Source: Methanobacteriota archaeon
GTDB taxonomy: Archaea; Methanobacteriota; Methanobacteria; Methanobacteriales; Methanobacteriaceae
DNA: 6,939 nucleotides
Reading direction: 5' to 3'
Assembly: GCA_023430285.1 (NCBI GenBank)
Contig: JAEZAV010000131.1
Location: 1 to 6,939, forward strand
Positions within the stretch are counted from its first letter, which is position 1. Every line of letters begins with the position of its first letter. The position numbers and the translations under genes were made by a program. The notes under the pieces were generated by a model. That model was not told the origin of the DNA. It did no database searches and worked only from the letters and a program-made list of their open reading frames with translations. Of this stretch, positions 1 to 6,179 are shown piece after piece.

Positions 1-8
1 TTATGTGA

Positions 9-12
9 GTGA
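9..12 (+). promoter_or_regulatory. Ribosome binding site deciding the ATG-20 start
   Basis: GTGA (part of the tandem GTGAGTGA at 5-12) matches the GGTGA core complementary to the archaeal 16S 3' end and lies 7 bases before ATG 20. If it is the binding site, the in-frame GTG at 5 belongs to that site and is not a start codon. TGA triplets at 6-8 and 10-12 in the two other frames could end an upstream co-transcribed gene, but too little sequence is present to tell. Confidence 0.5.
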
Positions 13-19
13 TTTAAAA

Positions 20-1138
20 ATGAGGATAGTTCAAACACCTGTGAGATTTTATCCCTTCATAGGAGGGGTTGAGAACTACGTTTACTACCTTTCCAAGGAA
101 CTTGTAAATTTAGGCCACAATGTTAAGGTGGTTTGTGCAAACGAACCAAAGGTTGAAGCAGAGCAGAATGTTGATGGGGTGGAAGTGGCCAGGCTAAACT
201 ACCTTTTCAAGGTAGCCAACACCAACATCACACCAAACCTGCCATTTAAGCTCAGGGGAGAAGAATTTGACATCATGCATACCCACGTGCCAACTCCTTG
301 GAGTGCAGATTGGAGCAGGATCGTGGCCAACAGAAGGAACAAACCACTGGTTGTTACCTACCACAACGATATAATAGGCAGCGGATTTGCCAATCACATA
401 GCGAATTTTTACAACAGAACCGCCCTTAAAAAACTTTTAAACAGTGCCGACAAGATCATAATAACCCAACCCAACTATCTAAACTACTCACCCTATCTTT
501 CAAGCTATGAAAATAAGGTTGAAGTCATACCAAACGGTGTTGATGTGGACAAGTTCAAACCATTGAACATTGAAAGGAAACAAAATACATTGTTCTTTTT
601 AAGTCTTCTCGATGAATTCCACGGATACAAGGGACTGGATTATCTTTTGGAAGCTTTGCAAATTGTGAAGAAATCCATTGCTGATGTGAAACTCATTGTA
701 GGTGGTAAAGGTGTTCTCATGGATCATTACATTCAAAAGGCAGAATCCATGGGTTTAAAAGATAATGTGGAGTTTCATGGTTTTATTCCTGATGAATCCA
801 TGGTCATGTACTACAGTCAGGCCAACCTCTTCGTACTTCCATCTATTTCATCACTTCAGGAAGGCTTTGGAATAGTGGCCCTGGAAGCTCTTGCATGTGA
901 AACTCCAGTCATTACCACGGATATTGTTGGAGTATCTGCAGATCTTAAAGAGAAAAATGCAGGGCTAAGCGTGGCTCCGAAAAACTCCCAAGCTCTTGCT
1001 GAGGCTATAATCAAACTCCTTGGTGACGATGAACTTCGAAGTAGGATGGGTGTTAATGGCCGCAACCTTGTGAAGGCCAGTTACACTTGGAAGGGTATTG
1101 CCCGGAAGATGGAAAAGGTTTATTATGAATTAGTATAA
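20..1138 (+). CDS. GT4-family glycosyltransferase (GT-B fold, retaining)
   Basis: This is a predicted cytoplasmic enzyme that moves a sugar from a nucleotide donor to a lipid-linked or glycan acceptor. From the ATG at 20 it has 372 residues, normal for GT4. The N-terminal acceptor-side Rossmann domain shows FIGGVENYVYYLSKEL (about 13-28), the loop HTHVPTPWSADW (87-98) and VVTYHND (111-117). The domain linker has VEVIPNGVDVDKF (167-179). The C-terminal donor domain has YKGLDYLLEAL (203-213), VEFHGFIPDE (250-259) and EGFGIVALE (281-289), which is the EX7E motif with Glu281 and Glu289. The Arg usual in the GRL motif before the KG lysine appears to be Leu196. I chose ATG 20 over the in-frame GTG at 5 because GTGA at 9-12 sits 7 bases upstream as a ribosome binding site and MRIVQTPVRFYP is a normal GT4 N-terminus. 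The gene leads the glycan cluster. The fold is near certain; donor and acceptor are unknown. Confidence 0.93.
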   Translation: MRIVQTPVRFYPFIGGVENYVYYLSKELVNLGHNVKVVCANEPKVEAEQNVDGVEVARLNYLFKVANTNITPNLPFKLRGEEFDIMHTHVPTPWSADWSRIVANRRNKPLVVTYHNDIIGSGFANHIANFYNRTALKKLLNSADKIIITQPNYLNYSPYLSSYENKVEVIPNGVDVDKFKPLNIERKQNTLFFLSLLDEFHGYKGLDYLLEALQIVKKSIADVKLIVGGKGVLMDHYIQKAESMGLKDNVEFHGFIPDESMVMYYSQANLFVLPSISSLQEGFGIVALEALACETPVITTDIVGVSADLKEKNAGLSVAPKNSQALAEAIIKLLGDDELRSRMGVNGRNLVKASYTWKGIARKMEKVYYELV

Positions 1139-1167
1139 AATTAATTAAATCAAAAAAACTGTAAACG

Positions 1168-1190
1168 GATAAAATTTAATTTTAATACAT
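1168..1190 (+). promoter_or_regulatory. Possible archaeal TATA/BRE promoter before the membrane-protein gene
   Basis: The 106-base gap 1139-1244 is strongly AT-rich. A TATA-like stretch TTTTAATA (1180-1187) follows a purine-rich GGATAAAA (1167-1174) that could serve as a BRE. A start site about 25 bases downstream would fall near 1207-1213 and give a leader of roughly 35 bases containing the GGAG site at 1231. Other AT-rich words in the gap fit nearly as well, and the gap may be only an operon spacer, so this is a weak call. Confidence 0.22.
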
Positions 1191-1230
1191 TTTAGGGGAT
1201 ATTTAACAACTCCCATGTCATAGATTTTCT

Positions 1231-1235
1231 GGAGA
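1231..1235 (+). promoter_or_regulatory. Ribosome binding site for the DUF2206-like gene
   Basis: GGAGA lies 9 bases before the first ATG (1245) and 12 before the second (1248). The first ATG therefore has the better spacing. The two adjacent ATGs differ by one residue only. Confidence 0.55.
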
Positions 1236-1244
1236 TATATTATA

Positions 1245-3362
1245 ATGATGGATACACTAAAGAATTTTGGGATGAAAAAATGGATACTAACCCTGTTTGC
1301 TCTGCTCTTAGTAACAGACCTCATGGTTGTCCTGAACATTCCATACCTCAGGGAATTAACTGTTTTTATAACGCTCACAATCGTTCCGGGCCTTTTGATC
1401 GTTCATATCATGAGGTTAAATAAGCTTGAATTTCTAAAGAAACTGGTTTTAAGTGTGGGTCTGAGTATTTCCATCATCATATTTTCTGGTTTGGCACTAA
1501 ACACCCTCTACCCACTGATATTAAAACCACTTTCACTGGTGCCATTATTGGTTTTATACAACCTCATCATAGTGGTGCTGGGAGTTATAGCTTACAAACG
1601 AAACAAAGACGATTTTGTGCTTGGAAAGTTCCTAAATATTGATCTGAACTTCGATGGTAAATCCACAGCCCTAATGATAGCACCTTTATTTTTCCCTGTC
1701 ATGGCTGTAATAGGCACCTACCTCATGAACAACTTTGAAAACAACTCTGTTCTCATTTTAATGCTTTTACTCATACCTGTTTACATGGTTGTGCTTGCAG
1801 CCTTCAGAAAACAGGTTTCAAACTCCACATATCCAGTTGCTTTATGGTCAATTGGACTTGGAATTCTTTTGATGTACGGTTTAACAAGTTCACATATCAT
1901 GGGAAGGGATATTAACAGTGAATATTACTGTTTCTTTTTAACAATTACCAACAACCACTGGAACATCATGGACTTTTACAACCCATACAACGCATGTTTG
2001 AGTCTTAACATACTTCCAGCTGTTTACCAGGTGCTTTCAGGATTAGATCCTGAGTACGTTTTCAAGCTCTACAACGCATTTATAGCATCTATAACACCCC
2101 TTATACTTTACATCGTTGCAAACAAGTACTTGAATAAGAGATATGCATTTTTTGCTTCCCTACTCTTCGTATTTCAAATATTTTTCTTCAACTTTCTGGG
2201 AGCCATAAGACAGGAAATAGCCATTCTATTCTTCTTTTTGGCATTCATGGTTATTTTAAGCACAGATTTTACGAAAACCCAGAAGAAGGTTTTGTTTTTA
2301 ATATTCATGTTCTCTCTCATAGTATCACATTACAGTACGGCCTACGTTGCATTTGCACTCACAGTACCATTACTGCTCTTACCACTTCTAAGGAGTTTGT
2401 ACCATGAACGCAAGATGAGTTACGAAAATTTCGACATCATTCTGGTCACCCTGGTTTTCATTGGAATATGGTACCTTCTCTATGCACATATACAGCTGAG
2501 TGCAGGTACCCAGGCAGTTCAAACAACCATAGCTGCTTCAACTGGACCAAGCAGTGGCTCGACTTTTGCAACGAGTAAGGGAGATTTTGTTCTTGGAGTC
2601 CTTGGAATTAAACTTAAAAGTTTGCCAAACACCCTGAGTGTTATTGCCCACGACCTGATATTCGGAACCATACTCATAGGTCTCTTGGAAATTGTGAGGA
2701 GATTAAGGCACTACAAAGAAAAATTAGGTACAGAATTTATAATTGGAGTGGTAATTTCACTTCTCCTACTGGTGATGTTCATTGTACTGCCCTACATATC
2801 CCTTGCCTACGACCCTGCAAGACTGTTCTTCCAGGTGCTCATATTCCTTGCTCCGGTGTTCATCATTGGTTGCATGGCAATGGCCAAATTCATACACAGA
2901 CCTAAATGGGACATTGCGATAATACTATTCCTATTAATATCTCTCTTTAGCTGTGCCAGCTATTTACAGTACCATTTCACAGGCATGCCCTATTCTGCTA
3001 CCTACGATTCAAATGGAACTGTGAGGGGTGAGGTTTTTGTAAATGGAAGTGAGCTTTCAGGTGTGACATGGCTTCAAAACAACAGGATCGATGGTCTTCC
3101 AATCTATGGAGACATGAGGGAAACCAGTAGATTTGGTCTTGCTAACTTCAGAGAGGCCAATTTAAACACCAGTTTCTTCCAGTGGAACCAAACAGTACCG
3201 TCCCAATCAGGATACATATACATGGGAAGTCTTAACGTTAACAAGAATGAAGTGCTTCAGATCTACGACGACATCCAAATAACGGACATGACTATCTACG
3301 ATTACATTTTACAACGTAAGGATATCATATACAACAGTGGAGGCAGTCAGATATGGACCTGA
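1245..3362 (+). CDS. Large polytopic membrane protein, DUF2206-like, putative GT-C glycosyltransferase
   Basis: This 705-residue integral membrane protein resembles the archaeal DUF2206 family, whose function is not established. I see roughly 14-16 hydrophobic segments between residues 13 and 574. Residues 35-86 (LRELTVFITLTIVPGLLIV, then the SVGLSIS stretch) look like the DUF1616-type helical module. After the seventh segment comes GRDINSEYY (220-228), whose Asp222 and Glu226 resemble the acidic loop motif of GT-C transferases. Further conserved-looking stretches are LGAIRQE (318-324), SHYSTAYV (361-368) and AYDPARLFF (521-529). A Ser/Thr/Gly-rich loop spans about 419-446. The last ~125 residues are soluble and probably external, with GVTWLQNNR and YGDM (606-624) and sequons at Asn590, 600, 641 and 648. 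Its 3' end overlaps the next gene by 10 bases, which implies co-translation. An outer-face transfer from a lipid-linked sugar, or polymerisation, is inference from this layout and the two GT4 neighbours. Confidence 0.85.
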   Translation: MMDTLKNFGMKKWILTLFALLLVTDLMVVLNIPYLRELTVFITLTIVPGLLIVHIMRLNKLEFLKKLVLSVGLSISIIIFSGLALNTLYPLILKPLSLVPLLVLYNLIIVVLGVIAYKRNKDDFVLGKFLNIDLNFDGKSTALMIAPLFFPVMAVIGTYLMNNFENNSVLILMLLLIPVYMVVLAAFRKQVSNSTYPVALWSIGLGILLMYGLTSSHIMGRDINSEYYCFFLTITNNHWNIMDFYNPYNACLSLNILPAVYQVLSGLDPEYVFKLYNAFIASITPLILYIVANKYLNKRYAFFASLLFVFQIFFFNFLGAIRQEIAILFFFLAFMVILSTDFTKTQKKVLFLIFMFSLIVSHYSTAYVAFALTVPLLLLPLLRSLYHERKMSYENFDIILVTLVFIGIWYLLYAHIQLSAGTQAVQTTIAASTGPSSGSTFATSKGDFVLGVLGIKLKSLPNTLSVIAHDLIFGTILIGLLEIVRRLRHYKEKLGTEFIIGVVISLLLLVMFIVLPYISLAYDPARLFFQVLIFLAPVFIIGCMAMAKFIHRPKWDIAIILFLLISLFSCASYLQYHFTGMPYSATYDSNGTVRGEVFVNGSELSGVTWLQNNRIDGLPIYGDMRETSRFGLANFREANLNTSFFQWNQTVPSQSGYIYMGSLNVNKNEVLQIYDDIQITDMTIYDYILQRKDIIYNSGGSQIWT
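3337..3343 (+). promoter_or_regulatory. Internal ribosome binding site for the second GT4 gene
   Basis: GTGGAGG, with the strong core GGAGG at 3339-3343, lies inside the 3' end of the membrane-protein gene, 9 bases before ATG 3353. It supports the 10-base gene overlap (ATGGACCTGA) and coupled translation. It also selects ATG 3353 over the internal Met15 codon, which would remove the first beta strand. Confidence 0.7.
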
Positions 3363-4516
3363 AATCTGCTGCCAAGTCTGATACTAAAATATTGATGGTT
3401 CACCACACTGCAATGTGGTACAGAAAACCTTTTTTTCGAATGTTAAGTGGGATTTATCCCATAAAATTTTTGTTCACCAACGTTGACAGTTACAACAAGA
3501 CCTACGACACAGAACTATCCCGAGAAATTGAAGGACTGGATGGAGTGGATTACACTGTTGTTAAAAATTATCACGGACTCTCACTGGGAGCCATGAAGGC
3601 AACCATGGGAGATTACGATGTTTTTGTGGGTGGTAGCTGGGATACATTGACAGATCTCATTGAAACCATTGTTTACTTCGTTGTGGTTAAAATCAGGAGA
3701 AAACCTTTCATTCTATGGAGGGAAGATTGGGATTGGAATGTTAAGTCCCTGAAGAGATCCATGGTTAAGAAGTTTGCAGGTTTTATTGGTAGAAATGTAG
3801 ATGCTGTGTTAGTTCCAGGAACCAAACACAGGGAATTTTTCACTAAATTAGGTGTTAAACCTGAAAATGTGTTCATAATGCCCAACGTGAGCAATATAGA
3901 AGCTAAAGAAATTGATGAACTTAACATGGTCCAGATACAGGAAGAACTTGGACTGGAAAACAAGAAGGTTGCTCTTTACGTTGGCAGACTAATCGATCTT
4001 AAGGGTGTGGACTATCTCATCAAAGGTTTTAAGGGAGTAACTGAAAAACTTGATGATGCCGTGCTTCTAATTGTGGGTGAGGGTCCTGAGAAACCTGCCT
4101 TGGAATCCTTAACATCGGAGCTTGGTATGGATGGTAAGGTTATCTTCACTGGAAACATCGATAACTCCAAACTCGGAGCCTACTACATGGCTGCAGATCT
4201 TTTTGTTCTGCCGTCTATCACAACCTACTTTGCAGATGCCTGTCCTTTGGTTGTTAATGAAGCCATGTACTTTTCTAAACCTGTTATAACGAGTGATGCT
4301 GTTGGCACTACCTTCATGATAAAGGATGGGGAAAATGGTTACGTTGTGCCCGAGAGAAATTCAGATGCCTTAAAAACAGCTATTTTAACTGTGTTATCTG
4401 ATCCCCAACTCATAAAGAGCATGGGCCTTGCATCTAAAAAACTCATTGAAACCCAATTCAAGTATGACAACATGATCCAAGGATTTAATCAGGCAGTTAA
4501 ACATGTTAACAAATAA
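3353..4516 (+). CDS. GT4-family glycosyltransferase (GT-B fold), second in cluster
   Basis: This 387-residue predicted cytoplasmic transferase is only distantly similar to the first GT4 here, so it is not a recent duplicate. The N-terminal domain begins ILMVHHTAMWYRKPF (13-27), then shows YDVFVGGSWD (88-97) and PFILWREDWDW (118-128). The linker has VFIMPNVSN (173-181). The donor domain has VALYVGRLIDLKGVDYLIKGF (206-226), in which Arg212 and Lys217 form the usual phosphate-binding pair. It continues with LLIVGEGP (238-245), VIFTGNID (263-270) and DACPLVVNE (295-303). The last is an EX7E motif with Asp295 in place of the first Glu, a variant seen in other GT4 enzymes. PVITSDAVG and DGENGYVVP (310-333) complete the fold. 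The start is fixed by GGAGG 9 bases upstream. It probably adds a sugar in the pathway served by the preceding membrane protein. Donor and acceptor are unknown. Confidence 0.93.
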   Translation: MDLKSAAKSDTKILMVHHTAMWYRKPFFRMLSGIYPIKFLFTNVDSYNKTYDTELSREIEGLDGVDYTVVKNYHGLSLGAMKATMGDYDVFVGGSWDTLTDLIETIVYFVVVKIRRKPFILWREDWDWNVKSLKRSMVKKFAGFIGRNVDAVLVPGTKHREFFTKLGVKPENVFIMPNVSNIEAKEIDELNMVQIQEELGLENKKVALYVGRLIDLKGVDYLIKGFKGVTEKLDDAVLLIVGEGPEKPALESLTSELGMDGKVIFTGNIDNSKLGAYYMAADLFVLPSITTYFADACPLVVNEAMYFSKPVITSDAVGTTFMIKDGENGYVVPERNSDALKTAILTVLSDPQLIKSMGLASKKLIETQFKYDNMIQGFNQAVKHVNK

Positions 4517-4540
4517 CATCAAATTTTAAATTACTATTCC

Positions 4541-4547
4541 TTTTTTT
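4541..4547 (+). terminator. Oligo-T terminator of the glycan cluster
   Basis: A run of seven T preceded by CC starts 25 bases after the stop codon of the second GT4 gene. Euryarchaeal RNA polymerase is known to stop at T-rich tracts without needing a strong hairpin, and I see none here. A back-up run lies at 4640-4648. Confidence 0.5.
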
Positions 4548-4639
4548 ACCAATTACTCCATCATATTGAGAACTGCTAATTATTTAGATGTTACATGGGG
4601 ATGGGCCGTTTACATCGTTGAATGTTTTGATCATACACC

Positions 4640-4648
4640 TTTTTTTTT
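4640..4648 (+). terminator. Second oligo-T tract, back-up terminator
   Basis: A run of nine T, the longest T-run on the + strand in the gap, lies about 125 bases past the last + strand stop codon. It would catch transcripts that read through the first tract. Confidence 0.4.
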
Positions 4649-4813
4649 GAAGGAACTGTTCTCCAAATTAACAGGGTGCTCTAAAAGTGGTGTAATTAAT
4701 GGTAGTTTGTGACAGTATAATGGGGCTTTGAGATGAAAATGAATTCCAAATTGTCTGTGGTCACTCTAAATTTTTTATCATGCTTTTTATCAAGTTAATT
4801 TTTTTGACAATTT

Positions 4814-4865
4814 AAAAAAAAAAAGAAAAAAAAGAATGGTTAGATGGATGATTGGTTTCATCCAT
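4814..4865 (-). terminator. Hairpin plus T-tract terminator of the ABC exporter operon
   Basis: Read on the - strand, an 8-bp perfect stem ATGGATGA/TCATCCAT (4858-4865 with 4844-4851) with a 6-base loop AACCAA is followed by a 10-base spacer. Then comes T8-C-T11 (4833 down to 4814). The stem begins about 43 bases after the permease stop codon. The T-tract alone would suffice for archaeal termination; the hairpin strengthens the call. Confidence 0.65.
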
Positions 4866-4907
4866 TTCCATGTTGGAATATCCCTGTTTACCTGTTTATC
4901 CAGGTTA

Positions 4908-6164
4908 TCATGTTTTTTCTGATTTTAGTCTGGATTTTGAGAACAGGTAAACTCCCAGGACAAAGAGTATGGCCGTGAGTACCAGTGCAGCTGCCATGTT
5001 GTAGACTATACTGTCCCATCCTCCACCATTGGTTAAAACTGTTCTTAGTGCCGTTGCAATCTGATACCATGGTAGGATGGAGTATATTTGGACTGGTTGG
5101 CCCATGAAAGTTCCAATAACCACTTGTGGTAGTTGGAAGAATGCTCCAACTAAGAAACTCACAGGCACTGCTATCAACGTTCCAAGCTGACTTGCCTGTG
5201 GAGGGTTTTTGGCAAATGATGCTATGATCATGCCCAGGGATATTGAAGCCACACCACCCACAACACCGATTATGGCAGCTAATATTATGCTGTTAAAACC
5301 TCCCTGCCAATGGAATCCGAACATTATGGCAACTGCCAGGAGTATGATTATCTGTGCACCTGCCACAAGGGACCATGGTAACAGCCCTCCGAACAGGTAG
5401 TCAAAGGAAGTCATTTCTGATAGTTTAAGTCTTCTGAGGGTTCCACTCTCTACTTCCTTGGTTAACATTGCTGCAACACTGGTTGAAAGCAGTAAAATTG
5501 CAAACACCATCATTCCAGGAGCTATGTAGTCAAAGGCTGTGAAGGATTGGGTTCCTGGAATACCTTCCACACTGGTCTGGATAAATTCTTGAGGCTCTAC
5601 CCCACCCATTGCACCTATGACACCATCTTGATAGGATCCAACTGCACCAGTTAGTATGCTGAGGGATGTACCAAATCCACTGTAACCCTTATCACCACGA
5701 ATAACGAGTTTACTCGTGACATTACCTGTAGAACTGTTTAGAGTCGAAGTTCCAGCTGAATTCGTGCCTTGAACAGTTTGTGCCATGTCGGCCATGGATT
5801 GGGAGAAACCAGCAGGTATAATGAGCTCTAGATCTACATTTCTCTGTTTCACCAGGTTGGTTGCATTGGCTTCCGATGTTTGTGTGATGTTGAACAAGTT
5901 GACATCTGTGTCTTGGTACTTGAGATCCTTCATGGTGTTTGTGAAGTTGTCACCGTAGTTCACTGTTGTTCCGTTGGGCAGAGTCACTCCTGTATCGAGA
6001 TTTACGACTGCTATGCTGTTGGGTTGGTTGTTCTGACCCATGGTTCCAAATGCGAAGCTGAAGATGAGCATGAAAAATATTGGGAGGAGCAGTATGAAAA
6101 ATAATCCTCTTCTGTCCATCAGTAATTCCTTTAAATCCTTTGAAGCTATACTCATGAATTTCAT
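4908..6164 (-). CDS. ABC-2 type transporter permease (ABC2_membrane_3-like exporter subunit)
   Basis: This 418-residue membrane subunit of an ABC exporter would be powered by the ATPase encoded just upstream. One helix lies near the N-terminus (about 21-41), after the cytoplasmic MKFMSIASKDLKELLMDRRG. A large external domain follows (about 42-210). The C-terminal half has five helices near 211-233, 255-283, 290-315, 328-349 and 389-410. This is the one-plus-five layout of ABC-2 exporters with a large ectodomain. Between the second and third helices lies KEVESGTLRRLKLSEM (236-251), the cytoplasmic ESGTLRR motif that couples to the ATPase. The external domain is rich in Ser, Thr and Asn and has sequons at Asn64, 73, 92, 100, 143 and 148. 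The start is ATG at 6164-6162, preceded by GGGAGTGA at 7 bases. Substrate is unknown: drug, lipid, peptide or surface-glycan export all fit the family. Confidence 0.92.
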   Translation of the reverse strand: MKFMSIASKDLKELLMDRRGLFFILLLPIFFMLIFSFAFGTMGQNNQPNSIAVVNLDTGVTLPNGTTVNYGDNFTNTMKDLKYQDTDVNLFNITQTSEANATNLVKQRNVDLELIIPAGFSQSMADMAQTVQGTNSAGTSTLNSSTGNVTSKLVIRGDKGYSGFGTSLSILTGAVGSYQDGVIGAMGGVEPQEFIQTSVEGIPGTQSFTAFDYIAPGMMVFAILLLSTSVAAMLTKEVESGTLRRLKLSEMTSFDYLFGGLLPWSLVAGAQIIILLAVAIMFGFHWQGGFNSIILAAIIGVVGGVASISLGMIIASFAKNPPQASQLGTLIAVPVSFLVGAFFQLPQVVIGTFMGQPVQIYSILPWYQIATALRTVLTNGGGWDSIVYNMAAALVLTAILFVLGVYLFSKSRLKSEKT

Positions 6165-6171
6165 TTTTTAT

Positions 6172-6179
6172 TCACTCCC
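6172..6179 (-). promoter_or_regulatory. Ribosome binding site of the permease, overlapping the ATPase stop
   Basis: On the - strand GGGAGTGA runs into and includes the TGA stop codon of the ATPase gene and lies 7 bases before the permease ATG. This geometry implies coupled translation of the two subunits. Confidence 0.7.

Larger units (their letters stand above)
4517..4907. other. Convergent intergenic region without a convincing gene
   Basis: These 391 bases separate two operons that point at each other. Stop codons are dense in all frames; the longest + strand reading I noted is about 21 codons (4733-4798), with no good ribosome binding site. Oligo-T tracts on the + strand lie at 4541-4547, 4640-4648, 4771-4776 and 4799-4805. 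The A-tracts at 4814-4824 and 4826-4833 read as T-tracts on the other strand. T7 at 4799-4805 can also pair with the following A-tract, making the right half a plausible two-way stop. I find no tRNA, riboswitch, tandem repeat or CRISPR unit. Confidence 0.75.

Noticed and set aside
5..19. GTG at position 5 as the start of the first glycosyltransferase
   Set aside because: It adds only MSDLK, overlaps the GTGA motif that is well spaced for ATG 20, and has no visible ribosome binding site of its own within the window.
3673..3963. 96-codon open frame on the - strand inside the second glycosyltransferase
   Set aside because: It is antisense to a well-supported gene and gives low-complexity Ser/Leu protein without recognisable motifs.
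4634..4694. Inverted pair TACACC (4634-4639) / GGTGTA (4689-4694) as a stem or element ends
   Set aside because: It has only 6 bp across a 49-base loop in AT-rich DNA, which is expected by chance.
4733..4798. 21-codon hydrophobic mini-ORF starting MKMNSKLS in the intergenic gap
   Set aside because: There is no clear ribosome binding site, the translation is of random-looking composition, and it lies in a convergent terminator region. A promoter would be needed to take it seriously.
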